64,000 nt of DNA. Origin: Mucilaginibacter sp. KACC 22063. GTDB taxonomy: Bacteria; Bacteroidota; Bacteroidia; Sphingobacteriales; Sphingobacteriaceae. Below are positions 27,730 through 36,633 of the stretch, piece by piece. The notes beneath the pieces are model-generated. The model was not told the DNA's origin, did not search any database, and worked only from the letters and a program-made list of their open reading frames with translations. Numbering within the stretch: position 1 is the stretch's first letter; every line of letters begins with the position of its first letter. The stretch covers positions 1,488,001-1,552,000 of the forward strand of contig NZ_CP117877.1 of NCBI RefSeq assembly GCF_028736115.1. Direction: 5' to 3'. The translations under genes were made by a program, and so were the position numbers.

Positions 27730-28701
27730 ATGAAAAACATTAAAAATATCCGGTTGGGTCACAATGGCCCGGTTGTATCAGGTCTTGGTTTAGGTTGCAT
27801 GCGTATGTCATCAATTTGGGGCGGCCCAACACCAGACGAAAAAGAAAGTATTGCTACCATACATGAAGCCTTAGATAATGGCATCAATTTTTTAAATACC
27901 GGCGACTTTTACGGTGCCGGGCATAATGAAATGCTGATAGGCAAAACCATTAAGGAAAGGCGTAACGATGCTTTTATTAGCGTAAAATTTGGTGCTATTT
28001 TTCATAATGGGCATTGGCTCGGGCTGGATCTCCGTCCCATAGCGATCAAGAATTTTATCAATTATTCACTGACGCGTTTAGGCATAGAAACCATAGACCT
28101 TTACCAACCCAGCCGCATGGATGGCAGCGTGCCGGTAGCAGATATTATTGGTACGGTAGCTGATTTGGTTAAAGAAGGCAAGGTGCGTTACATAGGCGTA
28201 TCAGAAATTAATGCCGACCAGCTTCGCGAAGCAAATAGCATTCACCCGATAAGCGCACTGGAGATTGGCTATTCGCTGGCCGACCGCCAGATAGAAGCTG
28301 ACCTGTTGCCTGCCGCAAAAGAGTTGGGCGTTGCTGTAGTAGCATTTGCAAATACTGCTGAAGGTCTGTTGACCGGCGAAATGAAGGCCCCGCTTCCTGA
28401 AAATGATTACCGCAACCATTTCTCACGCTTTCAGGGTGATAATTTAAAACAGAACCTTGAAAAAGTTGAAGTTTTAAAGCAGTTGGCAAATAGCAAAGGC
28501 GTTACACCAACGCAGCTTGCCATTGCGTGGGTTAAAGAGCAGGGCGACTATATTATGCCTTTAGTGAGCATGAGTCGCAGATCACGCTTGCCCGAAAATA
28601 TTGCAGCAATGAATATTGTATTTACGTCAGAAGAAATGAATACCTTAAGCACTACTTTTGCACCGGGTGCCATAGTTGGCGGCACATATTTGCAGCGTTA
28701 A
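27730..28701 (+). CDS. Aldo/keto reductase with altered catalytic tetrad
   Basis: NADPH-dependent aldo/keto reductase fold of 323 residues. Typical stretches: GLGLGCMRMSS, FYGAGHNEMLIGKTIKERR, LVKEGKVRYIGVSE, and the C-terminal GVTPTQLAIAWVKEQ and SRLPENIAAMNI. The usual Asp-Tyr-Lys-His tetrad reads Asn56-Tyr61-Lys86-Pro127: the Pro in place of His is frequent in a known AKR subgroup with LYQPxRxD, but Asn in place of Asp is rarer. Activity may be weak or the protein may have another role. It is 46 bases after the hydrolase gene and 4 bases before the AraC gene. Confidence 0.9.
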   Translation: MKNIKNIRLGHNGPVVSGLGLGCMRMSSIWGGPTPDEKESIATIHEALDNGINFLNTGDFYGAGHNEMLIGKTIKERRNDAFISVKFGAIFHNGHWLGLDLRPIAIKNFINYSLTRLGIETIDLYQPSRMDGSVPVADIIGTVADLVKEGKVRYIGVSEINADQLREANSIHPISALEIGYSLADRQIEADLLPAAKELGVAVVAFANTAEGLLTGEMKAPLPENDYRNHFSRFQGDNLKQNLEKVEVLKQLANSKGVTPTQLAIAWVKEQGDYIMPLVSMSRRSRLPENIAAMNIVFTSEEMNTLSTTFAPGAIVGGTYLQR

Positions 28702-28705
28702 TCAA

Positions 28706-29539
28706 ATGATCAGTCCCGAAGAGATTTTACCTGGCGTAATATTTTATTCTTACCTCTCTGCCGAGCGGAAAGAGAAAGTATGTTTTTGGGGCGACCACAC
28801 CCTGATACTGCAGGTTTCGGGGCAACTAACCCTGGAAACTGCCGGTCAGCAAATATCAATGACTGGTGGTGAAATGTTGCTGATTGGCAAAAACCAGATA
28901 GGCACACTTACCAAAACCCCGTTGCCAGGTGCAAATTACGAGACCATTGTAATATCCCTGCAGAAAGATTTACTGCGGAAGATTGTTTTGGAAGAAAAGT
29001 TAGAGGCGGACCGTAAATATATTGGTCCGCCTAATATTTTGATTCCCTCCAATCAGTTCTTGCAAGGCTATTTTCAGTCAATTGTGCCATACGCCCGAAA
29101 CTCTGGTGCAGAAATGACCGATGAAATGGGGATATTGAAAGTAAAAGAAGGCGTTAAATTATTATTGCTCGCTTTACCTGCGCTTAAAAACTTCCTTTTC
29201 GATTTCTCTGAGCCGCATAAAATTGATCTGGAAAGGTTTATGGCCCACAATTTTCATTTTAACGTACCGATAGAAAAATTTGCGCAATTAACCGGCCGTA
29301 GCCTGGCAGGTTTTAAACGCGATTTTCAAAAAACTTTCAATGCGGCACCGCGTCACTGGCTGCAAGACAAGCGGCTAAATGAAGCTAAATATCTTATCGA
29401 AGCTAAACATCAAAAGCCTTCGACCATATACCTGGATCTGGGCTTTAAAAGCATATCACATTTTTCTTATTCATTCAAGAAGAAGTTTGGCATGTCGCCT
29501 AATGAGCTGATCCATGTATCTTCAGTATCGGGTGCTTAA
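28706..29539 (+). CDS. AraC family transcriptional regulator
   Basis: Transcriptional regulator of about 277 residues. I place the start at ATG 28706 (MISPEEILPG), 4 bases after the aldo/keto reductase stop; an upstream alternative inside that gene is unlikely. The N-terminal half is a cupin-like sensing domain (GDHTLILQVSGQLTLETAGQ). The C-terminal 100 residues carry two HTH motifs: FAQLTGRSLAGFKRDFQKTF and IYLDLGFKSISHFSYSFKKKFGMSPNELI, the second being the AraC signature. Probably controls its own operon together with, or opposite to, the Crp/Fnr protein. Confidence 0.92.
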   Translation: MISPEEILPGVIFYSYLSAERKEKVCFWGDHTLILQVSGQLTLETAGQQISMTGGEMLLIGKNQIGTLTKTPLPGANYETIVISLQKDLLRKIVLEEKLEADRKYIGPPNILIPSNQFLQGYFQSIVPYARNSGAEMTDEMGILKVKEGVKLLLLALPALKNFLFDFSEPHKIDLERFMAHNFHFNVPIEKFAQLTGRSLAGFKRDFQKTFNAAPRHWLQDKRLNEAKYLIEAKHQKPSTIYLDLGFKSISHFSYSFKKKFGMSPNELIHVSSVSGA

Positions 29540-29556
29540 CGATTAACTTTCATGTA

Positions 29557-29596
29557 ATAAAAAAACTGCGGGCTTGAAAATCAAGGCACCGCAGTA
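29557..29596 (-). terminator. Rho-independent terminator of the yiaA-like gene
   Basis: Minus-strand hairpin ACTGCGG...CGCAGT with an inner CTTGA/TCAAG pairing (29565-29595), then a run of seven T. It lies between convergent genes and may also slow reading from the AraC side. Confidence 0.75.
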
Positions 29597-29610
29597 AAGT
29601 AACCGCTACG

Positions 29611-30078
29611 TTACAGTTCTTTGTCCTCGAACATTTTAGCGTCACGGGTATTTTTTTGTACGGCAATGGCCGAAAACATACTTAAGCAAAATGCCATAGC
29701 ATAAAAGCCTTTTTCGCTTCGTGCCAGTTCTGCATTCCACAGGCCTATGGTTAGCAGTACCATTGCAGCAATAGTGGCAAACCAGCTCAGCCCATAATAA
29801 AGGTCGGTAACCACAAGGCCTTCTGACCTGTCTCTCACGCTTTTTTGCACAGAGATTACGGCAAATAAGCCGAACAATAGAATAGTGAAATAATAGCCTT
29901 TTTCGTTCAATTGCATACCGGCATTCCATAATCCAATGCAATATCCAACAACACCTGTTAATAAGGCAAACCATGATGCACCTATAAATGCGCCGGTTGG
30001 TTTAAACGGGTTTCTAACTTTTTCACCATGTTTTAAAATGGTTTGATTTTCGTCTGTTCTGTTTTGTAGCGGTTCCAT
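29611..30078 (-). CDS. yiaA: YiaA/YiaB family inner membrane protein
   Basis: Integral membrane protein of 155 residues with two copies of the YiaAB two-helix domain: residues about 27-80 (PTGAFIGASWFALLTGVVGYCIGLWNA, then GYYFTILLFGLFAVISVQKSVRD) and about 90-148 (YYGLSWFATIAAMVLLTIGLWNAE, then GFYAMAFCLSMFSAIAVQKNTRD). Both repeats carry G-L-W-N-A and A-V-x-V-Q-K-x-x-R-D. Biochemical role not known. Stands alone on the minus strand. Confidence 0.9.
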   Translation of the reverse strand: MEPLQNRTDENQTILKHGEKVRNPFKPTGAFIGASWFALLTGVVGYCIGLWNAGMQLNEKGYYFTILLFGLFAVISVQKSVRDRSEGLVVTDLYYGLSWFATIAAMVLLTIGLWNAELARSEKGFYAMAFCLSMFSAIAVQKNTRDAKMFEDKEL

Positions 30079-30204
30079 TTTGTTTTAATGATTAATATGG
30101 AAGCAAATATGGAATGAGTGAGCCTGCTATAAAAATCAAATTATCTGAAAAACTGACGATATACTTCTTGAAAAATCTATCTTTAGCGCTAATTGATATA
30201 GCTT

Positions 30205-31695
30205 ATGGATTCGCTTTCAGAACTTGTTGATTTACTAAGTGATGCAGATAAAAGGCTCTTTAAGCAATATCTGCAACGAAAGAACAAGCGCAATGATGTA
30301 AAAAATTTGCTATTGCTCGATTTAATAAAAACTGATGATATAGATTTTTCAGAAAAGCTATATCAGTCAGAAAAAAGCAAAGATGCCTACCACGCTTTAC
30401 GCAAAAGATTACAGGATAACCTGCTTTTATTTTTATCGCAAAAGACATTTGAAAATTCTAATGCCGAAACTTACGATGCATTACGGTTGGTAGTAGTAGG
30501 GCGTTTTTTGTTAGAAAATGATGTGATTAAGGTGGCGTTTAAATGTTTGGATAAAGCAGAACGGCTGGCCGGGCATTTGGAGCAGTTTAATTTATTGAAT
30601 GAAATTTTACTGTTAAAGTTACAATACGCTCACCTGCCGGGGGCAGAAGATCTGAAAGCTTTAACGGCGCGGTTTTTAAAGAACCAGACTGAAATGCAAC
30701 GCGAGGCCATGCTAAATATGGCCTATGCTTTTATGCGGCAGCAGCTGCAGGAAATACACTTGAAAGGGAAGATCGTCAATTTGACGGCCTTGATAATTAC
30801 AACTATCCGCAAGTACAAAATTGCTGTTAAGGACCTGATGACCTATAAGTCTATCTACCAGATTTTGTTCATAGCAAATGAGTATGCAGCCATACAGCAA
30901 AATTATTCGTTGATAGAGCGGTACATCAACCAAACAGATAAATTTATACAAGAGCAGGCAAACCCTAAAGAGCCTTATCTTTTTTACCATATATCCATTT
31001 TGTACTATCTGGCTAATTTTCAGCTGCGTCAAAAGGATTTTGCAAGCAGTACATCTTACCTCAAAGAAATGATGAATTTAATGATCACGGATGGCCGTTA
31101 TCATTTGCTTTTCTATTTGCGTTATCACCTGCTTGCTGCGCTTAACTTATTTTTTACAGGTGATGCTAACAATGCAATTTTACTACTACAACAATCGCTT
31201 GCTCATGCTAAACCCACTTCTAAATTGGAGGATATAGAGGACTTACGCATATCGCTAACCATGTTTTTAGCTATGTGTAATGATAAAGGGAGTTTGAAAC
31301 AGCTAACCTTGTTAACGCGTACTGACGCATGGTATGAAAAAAAGATGGGCATGTTATGGACCATCCGTAAAAATCTGATGGAAATTTTGGTACATGCCCA
31401 GTTCGATAACATTGAGCTTGCCATGTCAAGGCTAAGCAGTTTCAGGCGGCGTTACAAAAAATACCTGCTTAAAACATCTGAAGAAAGAGTGCTGTCGTAT
31501 CTCAAACTGGTGGAAAAATACCTGCTCAAACCTGGTGTAATTAATGAAATGGCTTATAAAAAAGCAGTTTTAAACCTGTTGCATGAACCGCGAAATAACG
31601 ATATATTCACCTTAAGCTTTATTGCATGGCTCATGGCCCGCTGGGAGAAAAAGACACCTTACGATATCGTTTTATTAATTGTTAACACCAAATAA
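30205..31695 (+). CDS. Hypothetical all-helical protein, TPR-like
   Basis: I do not recognise this 496-residue protein. It has no signal peptide or TM segment and appears fully alpha-helical, rich in Leu, Lys and Tyr, with repeat-like helix pairs (for example VVGRFLLENDVIKVAFKCLDKAERLAGH and LYYLANFQLRQKDFASSTSYLKEMM) that resemble TPR units without a good consensus. The N terminus LSELVDLLSDADKRLFKQYLQRKNKR is basic and could bind nucleic acid, but that is a guess. It is monocistronic. A near-consensus box TATCTTTA lies close upstream. Confidence 0.65.
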   Translation: MDSLSELVDLLSDADKRLFKQYLQRKNKRNDVKNLLLLDLIKTDDIDFSEKLYQSEKSKDAYHALRKRLQDNLLLFLSQKTFENSNAETYDALRLVVVGRFLLENDVIKVAFKCLDKAERLAGHLEQFNLLNEILLLKLQYAHLPGAEDLKALTARFLKNQTEMQREAMLNMAYAFMRQQLQEIHLKGKIVNLTALIITTIRKYKIAVKDLMTYKSIYQILFIANEYAAIQQNYSLIERYINQTDKFIQEQANPKEPYLFYHISILYYLANFQLRQKDFASSTSYLKEMMNLMITDGRYHLLFYLRYHLLAALNLFFTGDANNAILLLQQSLAHAKPTSKLEDIEDLRISLTMFLAMCNDKGSLKQLTLLTRTDAWYEKKMGMLWTIRKNLMEILVHAQFDNIELAMSRLSSFRRRYKKYLLKTSEERVLSYLKLVEKYLLKPGVINEMAYKKAVLNLLHEPRNNDIFTLSFIAWLMARWEKKTPYDIVLLIVNTK

Positions 31696-31846
31696 TAGCT
31701 TGCTATGATCTTCCCGATAAGCCCTTGTAATAACCAAGGTATCAGAACCTTTATTAATCAAAAAGCATTGTTTGGGAGCTGTATTATTCATATAAACCTT
31801 CCTCAAATTCTGTTAAAATAATATGGTTAATGTGTAACGATAATGT

Positions 31847-31854
31847 TATATTTG
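31847..31854 (+). promoter_or_regulatory. -7 promoter element of the two-component operon
   Basis: TATATTTG, exact match to TAnnTTTG, 38 bases before the ATG of the histidine kinase gene at 31893. No convincing TTTG at -33. Confidence 0.5.
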
Positions 31855-31892
31855 AGAGTACACGCCTTACACAAAGTTAAAAAGCCATTGAA

Positions 31893-33089
31893 ATGACCCG
31901 ACACAATACTGAGATCAATTCCGCAGGTAAAGCGTTGGAGCCATTACTAAAGCTGCAAAACGAACGTTTTAAATATGTTGCTAAGGCTACAAATGATGTA
32001 ATAAAAGATTGGGACATTGTTACAAATGACATTTACTGGGGAGATAGCTTTGAAAGCCGTTACGGGTTTCAAAGAAATGCCGAAACTTGCAATGCAAACT
32101 TTTGGCTTGCGCAAATCCACCCAGAAGACCGGGCACGTATAGATCAGGAAGTTTATAATGCCATAAACAATCCCAGCCTTATAAATTGGGAAGCGCAATA
32201 CCGGTTTAAAATCGCAAATGATGACTATATTTTTGTTTCTGACAGAACATTTATCATACGCGACGATAGTGGCACCGCCGTACGTGCAATAGGCGCGCTG
32301 TATGATCATACAGCTGTGAAAAAATACGAGCAGGAGTTGCTGGCACTTAATCAGCAACTTGAAAAGAATGCAAAAGAATTGTCGGCCTCAAATACTGAAC
32401 TGGAAAGGTTTGCTTACGCAGCTTCACATGACCTGCAGGAGCCATTACGAATGGTGACCAGTTTTCTTGAGCTATTAAAACTGAAATATGCACCGCAACT
32501 GGATGATACTGCCGGTAAATACATAGCGTATGCTGTAGACGGTGCATCGCGCATGAAAATACTCATTATGGACCTGCTTGAATATTCCCGGATCAATACA
32601 AAAGCATTTTCATCACAAGCTGTAGATCTTGAAGAAGTGATAGCGCGTTTAGAAAACGTTTTTTCTGAAGATATTACAAAATACCAAATTAAGATTATTA
32701 AAGGCACGCTGCCTGTATTAACAGCCAATTATGAGCAGATGGTTCAACTTTTACAGAATTTGATAAGCAATGCAATTAAATACCGTAAAACAGATCAAAA
32801 CCTTGTAATAGACATTAAGGCTGAACTGGTAGCAGACGAGTATCAGTTTTCCATTAAGGACAATGGGATCGGGTTTGATATGAAATTTTCAGATAAGATA
32901 TTCATCATCTTTCAAAGGTTGCATTTAAAAGAAGATTATCCCGGTACAGGCGTTGGTTTAGCCATATGTAATAAAATTGTTAGCCGGCACCAGGGTAAAT
33001 TATGGGTAGAATCTTTACCAGGTAAGGGAAGCACGTTTTATTTTACTATTCCAAAAAATTTAAAGATCATAACAAATGAAGGAGATTGA
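31893..33089 (+). CDS. PAS-domain sensor histidine kinase
   Basis: Soluble sensor kinase of 398 residues without TM segments. One PAS fold at about 25-145 (DIYWGDSFESRYGF, IHPEDRARI, GAL-type YDHTAVKKYE), a coiled coil, then HisKA with the H-box FAYAASHDLQEPLRM and His179 as phosphoacceptor, and HATPase_c with N-box NLISNAIKYRK, G1 KDNGIGFD, F-box FIIFQRLH, and G2 GTGVGLAICNKIV. The SHDLQEPLR form places it in the phytochrome-like kinase class. Its stop overlaps by 14 bases with the response regulator gene, a likely cognate partner. The kinase may also serve the ATPase-less PAS proteins at 33511 and 51482. Confidence 0.95.
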   Translation: MTRHNTEINSAGKALEPLLKLQNERFKYVAKATNDVIKDWDIVTNDIYWGDSFESRYGFQRNAETCNANFWLAQIHPEDRARIDQEVYNAINNPSLINWEAQYRFKIANDDYIFVSDRTFIIRDDSGTAVRAIGALYDHTAVKKYEQELLALNQQLEKNAKELSASNTELERFAYAASHDLQEPLRMVTSFLELLKLKYAPQLDDTAGKYIAYAVDGASRMKILIMDLLEYSRINTKAFSSQAVDLEEVIARLENVFSEDITKYQIKIIKGTLPVLTANYEQMVQLLQNLISNAIKYRKTDQNLVIDIKAELVADEYQFSIKDNGIGFDMKFSDKIFIIFQRLHLKEDYPGTGVGLAICNKIVSRHQGKLWVESLPGKGSTFYFTIPKNLKIITNEGD

Positions 33090-33507
33090 TATATTACTGG
33101 TTGAGGATAATGAAGGTGATATTGTACTTACCATGGAGGCAATGAAACAGGGCAAGTTAAAGAACAATGTTATAATAGCCCGCGATGGGCAAATGGCATT
33201 GGACATGTTGCTGAAAAACGCCCCTTATCAGGATCAAATTACCCCTGATCTTATCTTGCTTGATATTAATTTGCCAAAAATGGATGGGATAGAGGTTTTA
33301 AAACAGATCAAGGAAAATAAATTGCTGAAACGTATCCCGGTAATTATGCTCACTACATCTGCTGAAGAAGGAGATATCTTAAAATCATATAATAATTACG
33401 CCAATTGTTACATCACCAAGCCCATCAATCTGTCAAGTTTTATGGAAGTGGTATCTACAATTGAAGAGTTTTGGGTTTCGTTAGTTCAACTTCCTTCAAA
33501 GAGATAA
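33076..33507 (+). CDS. Single-domain response regulator (Rcp1/CheY-like)
   Basis: A 143-residue receiver domain alone. Acidic pocket in LLVEDNEGDI, phosphoacceptor Asp63 in LILLDINLPKMDG, the switch Thr in IMLTTSAEE, and the invariant Lys in CYITKPIN are all present. The N-terminal E-D-N-E-G-D form and long alpha-4 region are those of the Rcp1 group that pairs with phytochrome-like kinases. There is no output domain, so the signal is passed by protein contact or further phosphotransfer. It overlaps the kinase gene at its start and is 3 bases from the next. Confidence 0.95.
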   Translation: MKEIDILLVEDNEGDIVLTMEAMKQGKLKNNVIIARDGQMALDMLLKNAPYQDQITPDLILLDINLPKMDGIEVLKQIKENKLLKRIPVIMLTTSAEEGDILKSYNNYANCYITKPINLSSFMEVVSTIEEFWVSLVQLPSKR

Positions 33508-33510
33508 TAT

Positions 33511-35262
33511 ATGCCTTTTACCCCGATTTCCATACTTGTTATTGAGGATAATCCGGGTGATTTTGTGCTGGTTCAAACTTGCCTTTTCAACACCAGAATC
33601 AACGTAAAAAACCTTTTGCACGTTCAAACGCTGCAACAGGGAATCACAGAATTATCTTTAAATAAAATAGATCTTGTTCTTCTGGATCTGACATTGCCTG
33701 ATAGTATTTCAACCAATTCATTTCAGGAAATAGAACGTGTTATTACAGGCATTCCGGTCATCATATTATCAGGATCTAAGAATGAGGATCAGGCGCTTGA
33801 TATTGTTAAGCAAGGTGCACAGGATTATCTGATAAAAGATGAATTAAATCCCAGGATATTGGAGAAGAGTATCCTTTATTCCATTGAGAGAAAGAAGAAC
33901 CTGACGGCATTACATCAATCTCAGGCACAATACCAATTATTGTTTTATAACAATCCTGTACCCATGTGGACTTATGATGTGGAGACATTAAAGTTTGAAA
34001 TGGTTAATGATGCTGCTATTGAACATTACGGATACAGCCGCGAGGAGTTTTTGAACATGACTATTTTGGATATAAGGCCGGATGAAGATAAGCAGCGGGT
34101 AAATGAGTTTAACCTTGCTGTGCAGGTTAATGATCTAAAGCATGCCGGCGAGTGGAAACATTTGAAGAAAAACGGCGAAATTATACGGGTTAATATTACT
34201 TCACACCGCCTTAATTTTAATGGCAAAAAATTAAAATTGATAGTAGCATATGATGTTACTGATAAGGTAAAAGCAATTGAAGAACTGGAGAAAAGTGAAC
34301 AGGTATTTCGTTCTTTAGTCGAATCTTTTCCGAACGGTATGATTACCCTTCTTGATGCCAAGTTTAATATTTTGTACACAAACGGCCTGGAATACAAAAA
34401 AATAGGTTTAAACCCTGCTGAATGTATTGGTCGTAAATTTCTTTGGCAAGAGTATTACAAAAACGATCAAAACAGAGTGTTATCAGAGCTTAAAAAGTGC
34501 TTACAGGGAGAGACCGCGTCTTTTGAAATTACCAGATTTGAAAAGACATACAGCAGTATTGCCGCACCTATTTTCTCAGAAAAAGGTATTGAGGAAAAAA
34601 TAGTAGTGATAACCCAGGATATAACTTCTAAGTATAAAACTGAACAATACCTCAAGTTACTGGAATCTGCAATTGTCAATTCATCTAACGGTATCATGAT
34701 TTGCTGCAAGCCGCAGGAAGAAGGCGATCTGGAAATTATCTTTGCCAATAGAGCTCAGCAGGCAATAAGCGGTTATAGTATAGGCGAAATAATAGGTAAA
34801 AGCCCGCAAATTTTTCAAGGGAAAGAGACAAACACTGATACTTTAAAACGTATTGAGAATGCGGTATTGGCCAAAAAAAATATTGCGGTGGAGTTACTCA
34901 ATTATAAGAAAGACGGCACCCCTTACTGGGTATATTTATCCATTGTGCCAATATTTAATAATAAACAGAAATGTACTCACTTCATCAGTTTAAGTACAGA
35001 TATAACAGATAGAAAACTTGCAGAAACAGCCATGCAGCAAGCCAATAAAGCCTTGACCGAAAAAAACAATCAGCTTTATGAAATTGCAATGATTAACTCG
35101 CATATTATCAGAAAGCCCGTAGCTAATATTTTAGGTGCGATGAGTTTAATTGATAAGTCGTTAATTAACGATTCAGAGATTGTAGAATTACTTGAAAAAA
35201 TTGAGTTAAGTACATTGGAAATGGATAAGGTAATACGCGATATTGCAAAGAAAGCTGGTTAA
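33511..35262 (+). CDS. REC-PAS3-DHp protein without kinase ATPase domain
   Basis: Signalling protein of 583 residues. N-terminal receiver (1-125) with ILVIEDNPGDF, Asp59 in VLLDLTLPDS and Lys near 111 in DYLIKDEL; then three PAS domains at about 135-255, 265-375 and 380-505 (ITDRKLAE marks the end of the last); then a single H-box helix NSHIIRKPVANILG with His531. The chain ends 52 residues later, so there is no HATPase_c domain at all. The end is natural: a clean stop in a region with no frame continuing downstream. The same C-terminal design occurs in the protein at 51482. It could accept phosphate from the kinase encoded two genes upstream. Third gene of the operon. Confidence 0.88.
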   Translation: MPFTPISILVIEDNPGDFVLVQTCLFNTRINVKNLLHVQTLQQGITELSLNKIDLVLLDLTLPDSISTNSFQEIERVITGIPVIILSGSKNEDQALDIVKQGAQDYLIKDELNPRILEKSILYSIERKKNLTALHQSQAQYQLLFYNNPVPMWTYDVETLKFEMVNDAAIEHYGYSREEFLNMTILDIRPDEDKQRVNEFNLAVQVNDLKHAGEWKHLKKNGEIIRVNITSHRLNFNGKKLKLIVAYDVTDKVKAIEELEKSEQVFRSLVESFPNGMITLLDAKFNILYTNGLEYKKIGLNPAECIGRKFLWQEYYKNDQNRVLSELKKCLQGETASFEITRFEKTYSSIAAPIFSEKGIEEKIVVITQDITSKYKTEQYLKLLESAIVNSSNGIMICCKPQEEGDLEIIFANRAQQAISGYSIGEIIGKSPQIFQGKETNTDTLKRIENAVLAKKNIAVELLNYKKDGTPYWVYLSIVPIFNNKQKCTHFISLSTDITDRKLAETAMQQANKALTEKNNQLYEIAMINSHIIRKPVANILGAMSLIDKSLINDSEIVELLEKIELSTLEMDKVIRDIAKKAG

Positions 35263-35368
35263 GGCTTTGATTTGACTGGTAAATTTTAACTATCCTGTAG
35301 TCGTGAAAAAACCGTGAAAAATAATAAAGCCATTCAAGAATTATATTCCCAAATGGCTTTAAATCAAG

Positions 35369-35442
35369 TGATCTCATCAGGATTCGAACCTGAGACCTAC
35401 TGCTTAGAAGGCAGTTGCTCTATCCAGCTGAGCTATGAGACC
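35369..35442 (-). tRNA. tRNA-Arg (anticodon TCT)
   Basis: Minus strand 5'-GGTCTCATAGCTCAGCTGG start; D arm AGCTCAG, anticodon arm with loop CTTCTAA (anticodon TCT), T arm with GGTTCGAATCC, acceptor GGTCTCA with TGAGATC (one G-T pair) and discriminator A. 74 bases, no CCA in the DNA. It lies between the end of the PAS operon and the end of the polysaccharide lyase operon. Confidence 0.97.
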
Positions 35443-35538
35443 GTGCTTTTAGCGGTGCAAATATGCAAAAAATGTACGCTATTTAAAATTAAACCTGTAA
35501 ATAATTGTTTGACAGTTAATTAAGTTGTGTTTGTGCGC

Positions 35539-36633
35539 TTACTTCTTTGATTCAATAATAATTAATGGCCAACTAATGTATGGCTGCTGGCCTGCAACTT
35601 TGTTAATTACCTGTAGATAATCTTTATCAAAATAGGAAGCTAATGTGAGTGTATAAATGCCGCTTTTGGGATTGAATGGCGTACCTGCCGCATAACCTTT
35701 CTCACCATTTTTAGCCCTGTCCTGGTCGAATTTTACATGGCTGTTGGTAAATTCGCCATGTTGTTTTTCGCCGGTCATGTAAGGCACCATAAAATCGACA
35801 CATCTTTTTAACGAAGCGCCTTTTTCAGTGGTGTAAAAAAAATAGTCTTTACCGGTAGCTCTTTTAATGGCAATGGCCGTAGTTAAAAGTGGTTCAAGAT
35901 CATAAGTATGATAATGAAAAGCATCGCGTTCAACAAAATCCCAGGTTGTACCATCGGCATTTAAGTTTACGGCTAATTGTTTCTCTAATTGCTCTTTAAT
36001 AATTGCATCATACTTTTGGGTATGCAGGGTATAGGCAATCAGTGTTATAATTTTGATGCGGTGCGAGTTCCAGTTGTTGATTGCCGTGCCTCTGTTACCA
36101 ATAGCCGACTTACTATCCACCTCGGCTTGTGCAGTAGCATCAAACCAGGCATCAATAACAGTACGGTTTGCAGTATTGATATCATTACGGATCAAATCAT
36201 AAGCAGTAATGGCGTCTTCAAGCTTGGTATCGTTAATAGGGTCGCCGGTAGAATGATTGGTTTTAGCCCATGCTAAAAGGTAATCTGTTGCTTTAACCAG
36301 GTATGCTTTATTATTTAAAAGGCGGTAACAAATGGCCAGAGCATACATCTTCTGAAAATCGCGTATGGCTTTGGCGGTCGCAATTTTTTGCGGATTACCT
36401 TCCAAGAGGCCCTGGGACCGTATCTCATCAATAGGCGAAGGTTGCTGGTCTAACGCCGCTTTTGCCGAATCCAGTAATGGTTTAAAAGCCGTTTTATAAG
36501 TATTGGGCTTTGTCTCATCAATATCCAGCCGCATTTTAAGCGCCGCTATTTCCTTGTTATTCAGGCTTACAATTTGTGCCTTGGTAGCAAAGTACATCGC
36601 AAGTAACCCTGTTATTAATATTAATTTTCTCAT
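35539..36633 (-). CDS. Secreted alginate lyase-like polysaccharide lyase
   Basis: Periplasmic or exported lyase of 364 residues with signal peptide (LILITGLLAMYFATKAQ). It carries the alpha/alpha-toroid alginate_lyase (PF05426-type) pattern: LAICYRLLNNKAYLVKATDYLLAWA, INNWNSHRIKI with the Asn-His pair, and AFHYHTYDLEPLL with the His/Tyr proposed to act in beta-elimination of uronate chains. The family covers alginate and glucuronan lyases (for example PL5, PL38), so the polymer cannot be fixed from sequence. It is the last gene of the minus uronate operon (yhcH-like, GH88, uxuA, lyase) and starts directly at the UxuA stop. Confidence 0.85.
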   Translation of the reverse strand: MRKLILITGLLAMYFATKAQIVSLNNKEIAALKMRLDIDETKPNTYKTAFKPLLDSAKAALDQQPSPIDEIRSQGLLEGNPQKIATAKAIRDFQKMYALAICYRLLNNKAYLVKATDYLLAWAKTNHSTGDPINDTKLEDAITAYDLIRNDINTANRTVIDAWFDATAQAEVDSKSAIGNRGTAINNWNSHRIKIITLIAYTLHTQKYDAIIKEQLEKQLAVNLNADGTTWDFVERDAFHYHTYDLEPLLTTAIAIKRATGKDYFFYTTEKGASLKRCVDFMVPYMTGEKQHGEFTNSHVKFDQDRAKNGEKGYAAGTPFNPKSGIYTLTLASYFDKDYLQVINKVAGQQPYISWPLIIIESKK

